From NCBI GenBank assembly GCA_030040235.1, contig JASHUC010000101.1, positions 1 through 32,918 on the forward strand: a stretch of DNA of 32,918 nt, read 5' to 3'. A model generated the notes under the pieces. It ran no database searches and was not told where the DNA came from. It was given only the letters and a program-made list of their open reading frames with translations. Below, piece after piece: positions 1 through 8,362 of the stretch (within the stretch, counting starts at the first letter, position 1; each line of letters begins with the position of its first letter). The DNA comes from Gammaproteobacteria bacterium. Lineage in GTDB: Bacteria; Pseudomonadota; Gammaproteobacteria; Steroidobacterales; Steroidobacteraceae. A program made the translations under genes and the position numbers.

Positions 1-620
1 GCGCTGGGCCGGCGTGCAGCAAGCGTACGCGCAGTCGGTCGAGCTCGCCTCCGGCCTCCTGAATGTACCGATCGAGCGTCGCATGCGAACCCGCAGAGTG
101 CACCGGCGTGCTCGGGCGTGTTCCAGCGGGGGGCAGCTTTCGGGGCAACTTCCTGTTCCACACCGAGAACTCTTTGTTGGATCAAGTGGTTAGAGGTCGA
201 ATGTGGGAGCCTTCCGCTCCATTCTGTACCCTTCCAGGCACGTTCATCATCGTCTGCGCACGCCCATATCCGTAGAAATATTAATAATAAAAACATTAGC
301 TTGCATGCATTAGCGCTCCAGGGCGGCCTCGGGCCGTCCACCGCCAGCGAAGTTTTGCGCGGGGTATCTTGAAGCCTACCGGCGGCAGACTCTGGCGCCT
401 CAAATATTCGATCGCGCCGAGCGACCGCTGTCACTCGGTCTCTATCCAGACGTCTCACTCAAAATTGCGCGAGCACGGCGCGATGAGGCCGGACGAAATT
501 CGAGAACCGATACCTTCAGCGCGAGGAACTCCTGGTCGCGATTGGATGCCCCAGTTATACCCTCCGTGGCGATTGACCGGAAAATCGGGCGTTGCCGCCT
601 GGAGTCCGGGGGTTGGGTCA
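1..620. other. Left-edge region without a confident gene
   Basis: No complete gene is convincing here. On the plus strand one frame is open from the left edge to a TAG at 191-193. Its first 28 codons have strongly GC-rich third positions and read as an amphipathic helix (WAGVQQAYAQSVELASGLL), so this may be the C-terminal tail of a gene cut by the window edge; after about base 95 the coding-like base use fades. The stretch around 270-310 is unusually AT-rich for this window and could hold a promoter, but I see no clear -35/-10 pair. The open frame running from 369 into the PEBP-like gene lacks family resemblance before base 621. Confidence 0.3.
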
Positions 621-1205
621 ATGTTACAGAGACTGCCTTCGAGCATCGGCCGGACACTGCGGCGGCTGCGCGCGCGTGAAAGCGAACTCGTCTTCCACCA
701 CGGAGCACTCGATGCGGTGCCGGCGCTTATCCACGTCACCAGCCCGGAATTTCCCGACCATGGTGTATTGCCGGTCCGGTATACCGCGGACGGCGACGGA
801 TTGTCACCGCCTCTCGCCTGGGCCGGGGTGCCACCTGGGGTAGCAGGCGTCGTGATACTCATCGAGGGTGCCGACAGCCCGACGTGGCTGCCTCTCGTGC
901 ATGCGATAGAGTGGGGACTGGCAGGTGCGGACGGGCAGTTGCCGGCGGGCGCGCTGCCGCACTCAGGCGAGCCGCTGCCCGCGGATGTGTTTATGGGCCG
1001 CAATTCTCTGCTTACGGTTGGTTATCTGGCGCCGGATCCGCCGTCGGGTCACGGAATGCACCGGTACGCGTTCGAGGTTTTCGCGCTCGACTCCGCGCTG
1101 CGGGTGGACACCGGGCTGGCTCCCGGACGCAGGAAGGTGGTGCAGTGGCTGATCGAGCATGCCATCGCCAAGGGCATGCTCATCGGAGTTTACGGGCGTC
1201 CCTGA
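621..1205 (+). CDS. YbhB/YbcL-type PEBP-like protein
   Basis: This is a 194-residue protein of the phosphatidylethanolamine-binding protein/Raf-kinase-inhibitor-like family (YbhB/YbcL type). Bacterial members are small, usually soluble proteins with an anion-binding pocket; their ligand and role are mostly unknown. Family signatures are SPPLAW (62-67), the ADSPTW...VHAIEW block that replaces the usual D-P-D-A-P...H-W core, HRYAFEVFALD (127-137), and the C-terminal helix ending IAKGMLIGVYGRP. I chose the ATG at 621 because homology begins shortly after it and the upstream in-frame stretch, which starts with TTG at 369, looks non-coding. No strong ribosome site is visible. The gene converges on the tetR-like gene at 1230. 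The family call is firm; the function is unknown. Confidence 0.85.
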   Translation: MLQRLPSSIGRTLRRLRARESELVFHHGALDAVPALIHVTSPEFPDHGVLPVRYTADGDGLSPPLAWAGVPPGVAGVVILIEGADSPTWLPLVHAIEWGLAGADGQLPAGALPHSGEPLPADVFMGRNSLLTVGYLAPDPPSGHGMHRYAFEVFALDSALRVDTGLAPGRRKVVQWLIEHAIAKGMLIGVYGRP

Positions 1206-1229
1206 GATCTGCGGAATGCAGATGTGTCA

Positions 1230-1847
1230 TCAGCTCCTGACAATGCTCAGCACGTACTCCACGGCATGCTGGGCCATACGGTGATTGATCTGAGCATGTC
1301 CGAAAAGTGCCCGGTAGTAGAAAGGGCCGGTCAGCATGTCAAGGAGTAACTCGACGTCGAAGCCTTCACGAATCTCGCCCCGAGCCACGGCTCTTGCGAA
1401 GGCCTGACGCATCGACTTACGGCGAGGCGCCAGAACCTCCTTGAGGATTGCCTGCTCCAAGTCGGTGTCATGTGCCATGTCCGCGACCAAACCGGGAAGC
1501 GCCTGACGCAGAGGTCCCGCGAATGCGTGCAGGAGTGTTCTAACGACCGCCTCGAGATCGCCCCGCAGAGCGCCCGTATCCGCGGCCGGACTTGCACCCA
1601 TTTCGCTCACAACGGAATAGGCGACCAGGTACCGTTTGCTCGGCCAGCGCCGGTAGATGCTGCTGCGGCCTCGCTTGATCCGGTGAGCAACCCCGGCGAT
1701 GGTGACTGCGCTATAGCCTCCCTTCCTGAGCACATGCAGCACGGCCGAAACCACTTCGGCGTCGATGCGCTCATCGCGTGGCCGTCCGAGATGCGCGGTC
1801 GGAAGCCGGACGGACTCCAACGGATTTACAGCCTGCGTGTGCCTCAC
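1230..1847 (-). CDS. TetR/AcrR family regulator (TetR1)
   Basis: A 205-residue TetR-family repressor. The N-terminal helix-turn-helix lies at about residues 28-75 (VVSAVLHVLRKGGYSAVTI ... GRSSIYRRWPSKRYLVAYS), with the typical Y-R-W-P-S-K recognition-helix ending. The C-terminal half is the variable ligand/dimer domain, here with the FYYRALFGHAQI-type end common in TetR_C_11-like members. The start is a GTG, supported by a strong ribosome site GGGAGGT eight bases upstream. A 21-bp inverted repeat at 1876-1896, just upstream, is a good candidate for its operator. Because a related element lies before the ClC gene, TetR1 may act there too. The effector is unknown. Confidence 0.9.
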   Translation of the reverse strand: MRHTQAVNPLESVRLPTAHLGRPRDERIDAEVVSAVLHVLRKGGYSAVTIAGVAHRIKRGRSSIYRRWPSKRYLVAYSVVSEMGASPAADTGALRGDLEAVVRTLLHAFAGPLRQALPGLVADMAHDTDLEQAILKEVLAPRRKSMRQAFARAVARGEIREGFDVELLLDMLTGPFYYRALFGHAQINHRMAQHAVEYVLSIVRS

Positions 1848-1875
1848 CGTCCCGACCTCCCTGGCGTTGGAACTT

Positions 1876-1896
1876 TACGGTACATTATGACTCGTA
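1876..1896. promoter_or_regulatory. Candidate TetR1 operator (copy A)
   Basis: This is an imperfect inverted repeat, TACGGTAC-N5-GACTCGTA, 28 bases upstream of the TetR1 GTG start. It lies inside a 35-base segment that, read on the minus strand (CTTGAACTATATACGAG...), matches 6179-6213 at about 29 of 35 positions. The shared core fits TACGRKAC-N5-GTAYCGTA loosely. Its position beside a tetR start suggests autoregulation. This is an inference from symmetry and recurrence; no binding site of this exact sequence is known to me. Confidence 0.5.
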
Positions 1897-2491
1897 TATA
1901 GTTCAAGGCTAGAACATCGGCTAGAGATTGCGAGCTCGCCAGGTTCACCGTGGGTGTCTTGGTGTCTTCTAAGTTGCGGTTTACACGCGCGGTCAATGAT
2001 TTGAGGCGGGTGCGTTCTCATGTTCTGCCTGCAAGGAGCAGGTAAGCGCGGTGGCAGAACGGTGAGGATAACCTGGCCGTGGCGCGACTGTTTCGTCTTA
2101 TTGCGTTCATCTGCCTCCTGGTGGACAGGCATCGCCCCAAAGCGGGCCGTCCCGCCGGACAGCAGCGCGCGTTCCTGACTTCCAGCGTCAATTCTCCCTC
2201 GGTTGATCGGCGCACCTGCGCCCCGAGCTCGTCGTCCGTTCAGCGCATGAGCTCCGCACGGGGAACGCATCGTGTGCAAGGTCGCCGCAACCCGACACGG
2301 TATGTTCGAGCCCGAGCGCGCTGGCGTAGCGTCCGCCGACGAGCATGGCGTCACCGGTATTGCTCGGCCCGACCGAAGACGGACCTTCTGACCCAGAGCG
2401 AACCTGCGTGCTCCGAGAGGAGCCGGGAAGAACGCGAAATGTGCATTTCGCGACGTAGAGCACACCCCGTGGAGGGAACGAACAGGTGCGA
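1897..2491. other. Region without a recognisable gene
   Basis: About 600 bases between TetR1 and the FAD-binding protein. Open frames occur on both strands, including one of 196 codons on the minus strand, but their translations are rich in Arg, Ser and Pro, resemble no family I know and have no ribosome sites. It may be decayed coding sequence or a long regulatory region. I see no terminal inverted repeats, transposase motif or RNA gene. Confidence 0.5.
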
Positions 2492-2569
2492 ATGAACGTC
2501 GAAAAGCTCGCGTTGGATCAGCAGATCATCGCGCGACGCACTACCGATCAGCAGTCGATCTCACCATGA
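2492..2569 (+). CDS. Possible 25-residue leader ORF coupled to the next gene
   Basis: An ATG at 2492 opens a 25-codon frame (MNVEKLALDQQ...) that ends at a TGA overlapping the ATG of the FAD/NAD(P)-binding protein as ATGA. GGAGGG lies 15 bases before it, farther than optimal. The downstream gene has no visible ribosome site of its own, so translational coupling through this short ORF would explain how it is expressed. It could also be the last part of a decayed gene. No family is recognised. Confidence 0.35.
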   Translation: MNVEKLALDQQIIARRTTDQQSISP

Positions 2570-4050
2570 GTCAAGCGATCACTGAACGAATGAACTTCGG
2601 GGAAGGCGCGTATCGTCTGTACACGAGTGAACCGAGAACGCGGACGATCGCCATCATCGGTGCGGGGTTCAGCGGTACACTTGTCGCGGCCAATCTCCTA
2701 CGGTTGAGCCGTGCGCGGCCCCTTCGAATCCTGCTATTCGATCGGGTGGAGATCGGTCCCGGGCTTGCCTACGCAAGTCGACCCTATCCTTTCCTTCTGA
2801 ACGTCCCAGTCAGGTGCATGTCGGCCACGTCCGCAGACGCGCTGGACTTTCTCACGTTCGTGCAGCGCGATCTTCCTCGCGCGACACCCGACTCCTTCGT
2901 GCCGCGCGAGCTCTACGGGGAATACCTCAGGTGGATTCTGGTGCGCGCCGAAGCCGCATCATCGCCTCACGTCCAGCTCGTGCCCGTGAAGGGCTCTGCG
3001 CATGCGATTGAGCGAACCTCCTCCGCCTTCCGCATCCGAATGTCTGACGGCCGTGCGTTCGCCGCTTCGACAATCGTGCTCGCGCTCGGTAATCCGCCGC
3101 CGGCCCGCATTCCGGCAGCGGACAGCGTGCGTGGCTCGTCGCGGTACGTGGAGGATCCGTGGGTCGCGCCTGTCAATCTCAAGCCGCGGGAGACCGTACT
3201 GATTCTGGGAACCGGCCCTACCATGGCGGACGTGGCGCTCGCCGGCGACGAAACTGCGCACGGCAGAGCGCTCATCTACGCCATCTCGCGCCATGGTCTG
3301 ATCTCGACCATCCAGAGAAGCTTTCGCGACTCTCGCGAGGAAAGTGCAAGCGTCCTGGCGCGGGTTCCGGATCCGCTCTCGACCAGGCGTCTGGTCAGAT
3401 GGAGCCGTGAGCTATGCGACGAGGCGATGCGCTCTCGAGGAGACTGGCGCGGAGCGATCTCGTGTTTGCGCGCCGTCGCTCCGACCCTGTGGCGTCGCTT
3501 ATCGGAGCGCGAGCGAAGACGGTTCCTGAGGCACGTCCGCGCCTATTGGGACCTGCACCGACACCGGCTTCCGCCGCGTACTTGGAGCGCCATCGAGAGG
3601 TTGCGAAACAAGGGAACGCTTCACGTGCATGCCGGCCACGCGATTGCCATGCAGCTCGCGGGCAAGCGGATCCGCGTGAGGTGGCGCGCGCGCGGAGAAC
3701 AGGGCGACAGGATGCTGATGGCCGATCGAGTCATCAACTGCACCGGGCCGGACTATAATCTGTGTAATACGCGGGATCGGTTGCTGCACTCGCTCTTCGT
3801 GCGAGGTCTCGCCATGCCGGATCCGCTCGGCCTCGGACTTCTGACGGACGATTTCGGGGCACTCCGGGGCGCGAACGGTCGACCGAGCCAATATCTCTAT
3901 TGTGTCGGTCCGATGCTTCGAGCGGACCATTGGGAGTCCACTGCAGTCACGGAGCTTCGAGTGCACGCCGAGCAACTGGCGCGGCATCTCGCCACAGCCG
4001 AGGAAGGCCAGTACGCCCCCTCCCGAGGAATTGCGGCCGCCGTCCGATGA
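2566..4050 (+). CDS. FAD/NAD(P)-binding protein (NAD_binding_9 type)
   Basis: A 494-residue flavoprotein-like enzyme. The dinucleotide-binding fold is announced by IAIIGAGFSGTLVAANLLR (about residues 28-46), and the family-specific LDFLTF...FVPRELYGEYLRW segment follows at about 95-125. A second Rossmann-like turn, LILGTGPTMADVALAG, lies near 215-230, and NCTGPDYNL near 390 is the usual closing motif around FAD. The layout fits the PF13454-like FAD-dependent proteins often annotated as hydroxyacylglutathione- or lysine/ornithine-monooxygenase-like. The substrate is unknown. Its start overlaps a 25-codon ORF by ATGA. It converges on the ClC gene with five bases between the stops. Confidence 0.8.
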   Translation: MSQAITERMNFGEGAYRLYTSEPRTRTIAIIGAGFSGTLVAANLLRLSRARPLRILLFDRVEIGPGLAYASRPYPFLLNVPVRCMSATSADALDFLTFVQRDLPRATPDSFVPRELYGEYLRWILVRAEAASSPHVQLVPVKGSAHAIERTSSAFRIRMSDGRAFAASTIVLALGNPPPARIPAADSVRGSSRYVEDPWVAPVNLKPRETVLILGTGPTMADVALAGDETAHGRALIYAISRHGLISTIQRSFRDSREESASVLARVPDPLSTRRLVRWSRELCDEAMRSRGDWRGAISCLRAVAPTLWRRLSERERRRFLRHVRAYWDLHRHRLPPRTWSAIERLRNKGTLHVHAGHAIAMQLAGKRIRVRWRARGEQGDRMLMADRVINCTGPDYNLCNTRDRLLHSLFVRGLAMPDPLGLGLLTDDFGALRGANGRPSQYLYCVGPMLRADHWESTAVTELRVHAEQLARHLATAEEGQYAPSRGIAAAVR

Positions 4051-4055
4051 CGCAA

Positions 4056-5873
4056 TCACTCTGCGTACACGGAGACGCTGGCGGCGACCGATTCGGCGAT
4101 GTGCTCCTTGCTGATGATCCCGACGACGTCGGATGCCCCTCCAGCGCTGCCGTTGCGCACGACCACCGCCATCAGTGCACCGGAACGCCAAATGGACTGG
4201 ATCGCATCGAACAGAATCTCATTTTCTTCGACGACCACGAAGTCCGGACTCGCGACCTCTCTCATCGTGACACTCGACTGCGCTCGCGCCGACGCATACC
4301 GAAGTGCGGTGTTGACGCGCACGACGCCGACGATGCGATCACCTTCAGTGACAACGACGTGCCGGATGCGGCGCGGTCCGGGCTGTGACAGGAGGTCCTC
4401 AACGCTGCTCAGAGCCGGCGCGAACACCACGTCTCGGTCCATGATTTCGCCTGCCCGCTGCACCAGGAACATGTTTGCCTGGCGCGCCTTCGGCACTGCG
4501 TGGCCCCGGCGGAACAGCTTCATGGTGTAGATATTCTCCTGGGACAGCAGCCGACGTACCCCGATGCTGAGGGCTACGGCCACGATCATTGGCAGCACGA
4601 TGTCATAGTCCCGCGTCATCTCGAAGATCATCGTGACGGCGGTCATCGCTGCGCCTGTGCCACCGCCGACCATCGCACCCATGCCCACGATGGCGAAAGA
4701 CGGCACGTCGAAGATGAGCGGCATATGCAGCGCCTTGAGCAACGCGCCGAACGCGCCGCCGATCGTAGCGCCCATGAACAGCGACGGCGAGAAGATACCG
4801 CCCGAGGAGCCCGAGCCAAGACTCAGGGTCGTGGCGAGCAACTTGCACACGAAGAGCAGCGTCATCAAACCAGAGGCCGCAAGCTGACCGCGCAGAATCG
4901 CCTGCACCGTCGCGTAGCCGACTCCGCTCACGTAGTAGTGGCCGAAGCGCGTGAACAGCGCATATATCAGGATACCGACCAGCAGCATTCCGAGCATGTG
5001 GCGCAGGTACCGCTGCTTGATGCGGTCGAAAAGGTCCTCGACTGCGTGAAGACCCTGCACGAAGATCGCGGCCGCAATTCCGGTAATGATCCCGAGCAGG
5101 CCGTACAGCATCAGCGTGATAGCCGAGGTGGCCTGGACACTCAGGGGGGTAATCGGCGGCACCGTGAAGGCCGGTTGCTCGCCGAAGAAGAAGCGACCGA
5201 TGAACGTGGCCGTGCCGGTGGCTAGCGCGACCGGCAGGAACGAGCGTGCGCTGACTTCCGGCAGCATCAGTTCAATGGCGAAAAGTACGCCGCCGATCGG
5301 CGTATTGAAGGTCGCGGCAATACCGGCGCCGGCTCCGGAGGCAACCAGGATGATGCGCTGCCCGGGGGTCGTCCGCAGGAGCTGCCCGAGTGTCGAACCG
5401 AGTGCCGATCCAATTTGGATAATCGGCCCTTCGCGGCCCACCGCAGAGCCGCTGCCGATGGCGATCGCCGAGGCTAGCGATTTGACCAACGCGACGATCG
5501 GCCGGATCACTCCGCCGCCGTAATAGATCGCCTCCATGACTTCGGGGACGCCGTGGCCCTTGGCTTCAGGAGCGAACGTGCTCACGAGAAACGTGACGGC
5601 GATGGCACCCGCCACTGGAACCAGAATAATCAGAGGGCCCCAGGGACTCGCCGGCGTAAATAGATTAGCGTCGTAGTGCATGCTGAACTTGCCCAGAAAG
5701 AGCAGGTTGTGCACAAGACCGATCAAATCCCGAAACACCACCGCACCGAAGCCGGTGACGAATCCGACTACGAGCCCAAGCAAGGAGAGCGAGGTCAGGC
5801 TGAGCCGCTTTGTCAGCTGGGGGTCGCTGGGTCGTCGAAGCGAGGGGTTTGGAGCTGAGGTCGTGATTTCCAT
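4056..5873 (-). CDS. ClC-family chloride channel/transporter with CBS domains
   Basis: A 605-residue inner-membrane ClC protein: a transmembrane core (about 25-440) followed by a pair of CBS domains (about 470-600) that usually bind adenine nucleotides and gate transport. Selectivity-filter motifs are GHGVP (106-110, replacing the common GSGIP), GREGP (146-150, with the gating Glu) and GSGSSGGIFSP. The position of the internal 'proton glutamate' of E. coli ClC reads FAIELM, so Glu is Leu there. That change occurs in channels and in some exchangers, so channel versus antiporter cannot be decided. I chose the ATG at 5873 because homology starts soon after it; an ATG at 5963 and a TTG at 5990 are in frame but add a non-conserved leader. 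No clear ribosome site is seen at any of them. Confidence 0.9.
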   Translation of the reverse strand: MEITTSAPNPSLRRPSDPQLTKRLSLTSLSLLGLVVGFVTGFGAVVFRDLIGLVHNLLFLGKFSMHYDANLFTPASPWGPLIILVPVAGAIAVTFLVSTFAPEAKGHGVPEVMEAIYYGGGVIRPIVALVKSLASAIAIGSGSAVGREGPIIQIGSALGSTLGQLLRTTPGQRIILVASGAGAGIAATFNTPIGGVLFAIELMLPEVSARSFLPVALATGTATFIGRFFFGEQPAFTVPPITPLSVQATSAITLMLYGLLGIITGIAAAIFVQGLHAVEDLFDRIKQRYLRHMLGMLLVGILIYALFTRFGHYYVSGVGYATVQAILRGQLAASGLMTLLFVCKLLATTLSLGSGSSGGIFSPSLFMGATIGGAFGALLKALHMPLIFDVPSFAIVGMGAMVGGGTGAAMTAVTMIFEMTRDYDIVLPMIVAVALSIGVRRLLSQENIYTMKLFRRGHAVPKARQANMFLVQRAGEIMDRDVVFAPALSSVEDLLSQPGPRRIRHVVVTEGDRIVGVVRVNTALRYASARAQSSVTMREVASPDFVVVEENEILFDAIQSIWRSGALMAVVVRNGSAGGASDVVGIISKEHIAESVAASVSVYAE

Positions 5874-6188
5874 AGTGCCGCGAAGGTTCTCGGAGGGGTC
5901 CAGTCTCTCGCTACCAGCAATGGACGCGGCACGGCTCTCACGTCCCGACCACCGCTCAGTCATACTGTCCGAGCGTGCGCGGTCGGGCAAACCAATCGCT
6001 CACCGCGCAGCAGACCACCCGCTCCCCACGAGTCCACGCGTCGAGGAACACGGTAAGCCCATACACGTTCGAGGCTGTTGCGATGGCAGGAAAGTCTTCA
6101 TCTTGCGATCGCCACGCTTAGCCGAGAGCGACAACGACGAGCCGACAGGTAGCAGGCATCGAGAGCTTCAAAGCGCGCTTGAACTTTA
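5874..6188. other. Upstream region of the ClC gene
   Basis: About 315 bases between the ClC start and the inverted repeat at 6189. The first 117 bases are in frame with ClC and might encode an N-terminal extension if the TTG at 5990 or the ATG at 5963 is used. Beyond that I see no gene, and no promoter good enough to name. Confidence 0.4.
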
Positions 6189-6209
6189 TACGAGACATGA
6201 CGTATCGTA
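6189..6209. promoter_or_regulatory. Candidate TetR1-type operator (copy B)
   Basis: A 21-bp inverted repeat, TACGAGAC-N5-GTATCGTA, with half-sites matching at seven of eight positions, better than copy A. The surrounding 35 bases (from TTGAACTTTATACGAG at 6179) resemble the reverse complement of the TetR1 upstream segment. It lies between the ClC gene, read leftward, and the decayed membrane protein gene, read rightward, so either could be the target. The assignment to TetR1 is inference. Confidence 0.5.
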
Positions 6210-6391
6210 AAGGACAATTCCTGCGAGAGCGCTTGACTCTTTTGACTGCTCTGCGGCCCCCAGAGCAAGTTTTGGCCCTCCCCGCAGTCGTGGCCCAACG
6301 GTCAGGCCACGCGGACCGTAGCGCTGATGATGAGCGCGAAGCGCTGGCGCGGTACAGACAAGTGACCACCGATCCTAGACTCACTACCCCG

Positions 6392-6716
6392 ATGTTCGTC
6401 GCGCCCTTCCTCGCCTGGGGACTCGTCCGGCGCGTGCGGTGGGCATTCGGTCGCCACCCCGTCCGCGTGAGACGGATTTGGCTCCGTATTGGTGCGCTCG
6501 CGCTCGTCGGCGGGTTCGTTCTGGCGACCAGCGTGGTGCGAAACATCGAAATGCTGCCCGCTCTGACGATCGGCATCTTGGGCGGTGCGGCTCTGGCGTA
6601 CGTGGGGCTTGGGCATCTTCGCTGCGCTCGTCGCGTACTATGTATTGTTCTACCTGGGCGTGCTCGCTAAGACCCAAGCACCTGCACCACCGGTACGCGG
6701 AAGTCTCACCGAATAG
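6392..6716 (+). pseudogene. Decayed small membrane protein (DUF1453/CcdC-like)
   Basis: The first frame, from the ATG at 6392, gives an N-terminal hydrophobic helix, a basic loop (VRRVRWAFGRHPVRVRR) and two further hydrophobic segments. Near 6610 the sensible reading passes to another frame, which encodes a last membrane helix (GIFAALVAYYVLFYLGVL) and ends at a TAG at 6714-6716. This pattern resembles the small DUF1453/CcdC-like membrane proteins of proteobacteria, whose middle conserved part (a TRFE...FYTPN-like block) appears to be missing here. A deletion that shifted the frame explains it best. The family is recalled by pattern only. Confidence 0.45.
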
Positions 6717-6846
6717 CGCGCCGAGCGCCTCCGGATTGCGCGTTTCGGGGTGCCTTCGAGAGTCCACGGCACCGCGGAGGCGCTCCCCGGTGCGTACTCC
6801 CCTCGATGGCTGGCACGGAAAATCACTCTTCCGGCTTACCTCCTTT

Positions 6847-6866
6847 TAGTATGTTCGTTCTATAAT
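6847..6866 (+). promoter_or_regulatory. Promoter -10 and operator of the TetR2-GST operon
   Basis: A perfect -10 hexamer TATAAT (6861-6866) overlaps a 16-bp imperfect palindrome TAGTATG-TT-CGTTCTA (6847-6862). The right half-site CGTTCTA is identical to that in front of TetR3 (13724-13739), a close relative of TetR2. The -35 is weak. The arrangement fits autorepression of the TetR2-GST-GST operon. Confidence 0.55.
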
Positions 6867-6924
6867 CCGGCGCGAGAACGAAGTTGGCAACTTCCCGACA
6901 GTTACCGCTTCATCAGGTGAGAGG

Positions 6925-7521
6925 ATGGGAAGACCCAGAGCCTTCGACGAGGATGCCGTCCTGAATGCCGCGGTCGAGTCCTTCTGGAGCCGGGGGTATC
7001 AAGCGACTTCGGTGAAAGACCTCGTGGGTAGCACGCGAATCACCGCTGCCAGCCTGTATAACGCTTACGGCAACAAGCGCAAACTGTTCCAAACAGCTCT
7101 TGATCGCTACGTGGAAGGCACTATTGCAGCACGCATGCAACGCTGCGAAGCGTTGCCGCCCCGTGAGGCCATCCGAGCCTTCTTCGATGAGGTCCTGCAT
7201 CGCTCGTTGCACGACCGTGGACATAAGGGCTGCATGCTGGTGAATTCGGCCCTCGAGCTGGCGCCTCATGACCCTGAGTTTCGGGAGATCATCGCCGGCG
7301 TCCTGCGGCGTCTGGAGGGCTTTTTTCTCGATTGCATCAAAAGAGGTCAGGCGGATGACACGATCACGCGTGCGGTTCCTGCGAAAACGCTGGCGCGCCA
7401 TCTTCTGGGGGTTCTGATCGGAGTTCGCGTCCTCGCACGTGTTCGACGGGAACGAGCCCTGCTAGAAGGGGCAGTTGCGCCTTCGCTAGCCGCGCTCGAC
7501 CGCTCGAATCAGGCCCCCTGA
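6925..7521 (+). CDS. TetR/AcrR family regulator (TetR2)
   Basis: A 198-residue TetR-family repressor. It opens with the common MGRPRAFDEDAVL block, has a helix-turn-helix at about 12-55 (FWSRGYQATSVKDLV ... AASLYNAYGNKRKLF), and a ligand domain with HKGCMLVNSALELAPHDPEF (about 94-113), a signature of TetR regulators for electrophiles and xenobiotics. AGGTGAGAGG precedes the ATG. It leads an operon with two glutathione S-transferases (gaps of 23 and 17 bases), so it probably senses a toxic electrophile or aromatic compound that these enzymes remove. It is strikingly similar to TetR3 (13090-13674). Confidence 0.92.
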   Translation: MGRPRAFDEDAVLNAAVESFWSRGYQATSVKDLVGSTRITAASLYNAYGNKRKLFQTALDRYVEGTIAARMQRCEALPPREAIRAFFDEVLHRSLHDRGHKGCMLVNSALELAPHDPEFREIIAGVLRRLEGFFLDCIKRGQADDTITRAVPAKTLARHLLGVLIGVRVLARVRRERALLEGAVAPSLAALDRSNQAP

Positions 7522-7544
7522 GAGCCGACTCCCGAGCTGGTCTG

Positions 7545-8345
7545 ATGCTCGAACTCTATCATCATGGCTCATCGGCGTGTGCAGCCAAAGTGCGATTCGC
7601 TCTGGCCGAAAAGCGCCTGCACTGGACAGGACATTACATCGACATTCTGGCAGGCGAGCAGTTCACGCCGGCATTCCTCGCCATCAATCCGAAGGCCGTC
7701 GTACCCGTTCTGGTTCACAACGGTGAGATCATCCCGGAATCGACCGTGATCTGCGAATACGCCGAGGAGGTTTTTCCCTCATATCCCATCTACCCGCATT
7801 TGCCGGTTGATCGCGCACGCGTGCGGATCTGGGCGAAGGCAGTGGATGAAGAGCTGCATCCGGCCTGCTCGGCCATTACGTACGTCGTTTCCCACCGGCA
7901 TACGATCCTGCGCACTGGGGTCGGGAGCTTCGAGGAGTTTCTCAGCAAGGGGAGCGGCGAAGGCGCCGCTGCGCGGTCGCTGAAATGGCAGTACATCCAG
8001 GAGGGCTTGGCCGCGCCTGGAGCCGCCGACAAGATCCGGTTGTACGACGCCTATCTGCACAAGATGGAGCAGGCGCTCAAGGGAAGGCACTGGCTTGTTG
8101 GCGGCGATTTTTCCATGGCGGACATTGCGCTCGCCCCGTACGTGAATCGGCTCTCGGCGCTGGCGATGGAGGGGATGTGGCTCGGCGGCCGGCTCCCGCG
8201 CGTTGAGGAGTGGTTCGAGCGCGTGCGCTCCCGGCCCGGATTCCATTCCGGTTTCATCGAGTGGATGCCGAAGTCGCTGGCTGAGGAGATGCACGCCAAC
8301 GGAGAGCGCTCGTGGCCGGATGTCAGGAAATTGCTGGGCATCTGA
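7545..8345 (+). CDS. Glutathione S-transferase family protein (GST-1)
   Basis: A 266-residue soluble GST: an N-terminal thioredoxin-like domain (1-80) and an all-helical C-terminal domain. The glutathione site is seen in NPKAVVPVLVHNGEIIPEST, with the cis-Pro after VV and the E-S/T pair that holds the gamma-glutamyl group. The catalytic region is SSACAAKVRFALAEK, with Ser or Cys near residues 9-12. The spacing and the INPK.VVPVLVHNG block recall the LigF/etherase-like and zeta-like GSTs that act on aryl ethers or halogenated aromatics, but the substrate cannot be read from sequence. Second gene of the TetR2 operon; the ribosome site is weak. Confidence 0.88.
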   Translation: MLELYHHGSSACAAKVRFALAEKRLHWTGHYIDILAGEQFTPAFLAINPKAVVPVLVHNGEIIPESTVICEYAEEVFPSYPIYPHLPVDRARVRIWAKAVDEELHPACSAITYVVSHRHTILRTGVGSFEEFLSKGSGEGAAARSLKWQYIQEGLAAPGAADKIRLYDAYLHKMEQALKGRHWLVGGDFSMADIALAPYVNRLSALAMEGMWLGGRLPRVEEWFERVRSRPGFHSGFIEWMPKSLAEEMHANGERSWPDVRKLLGI

Positions 8346-8362
8346 GCGTATAAGGAGCCTAC

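Noticed and set aside
1875..2465. Open frame of 196 codons on the minus strand upstream of TetR1
   Set aside because: Composition is not protein-like, there is no ribosome site, no recognisable motif, and it runs into the TetR1 regulatory repeat.
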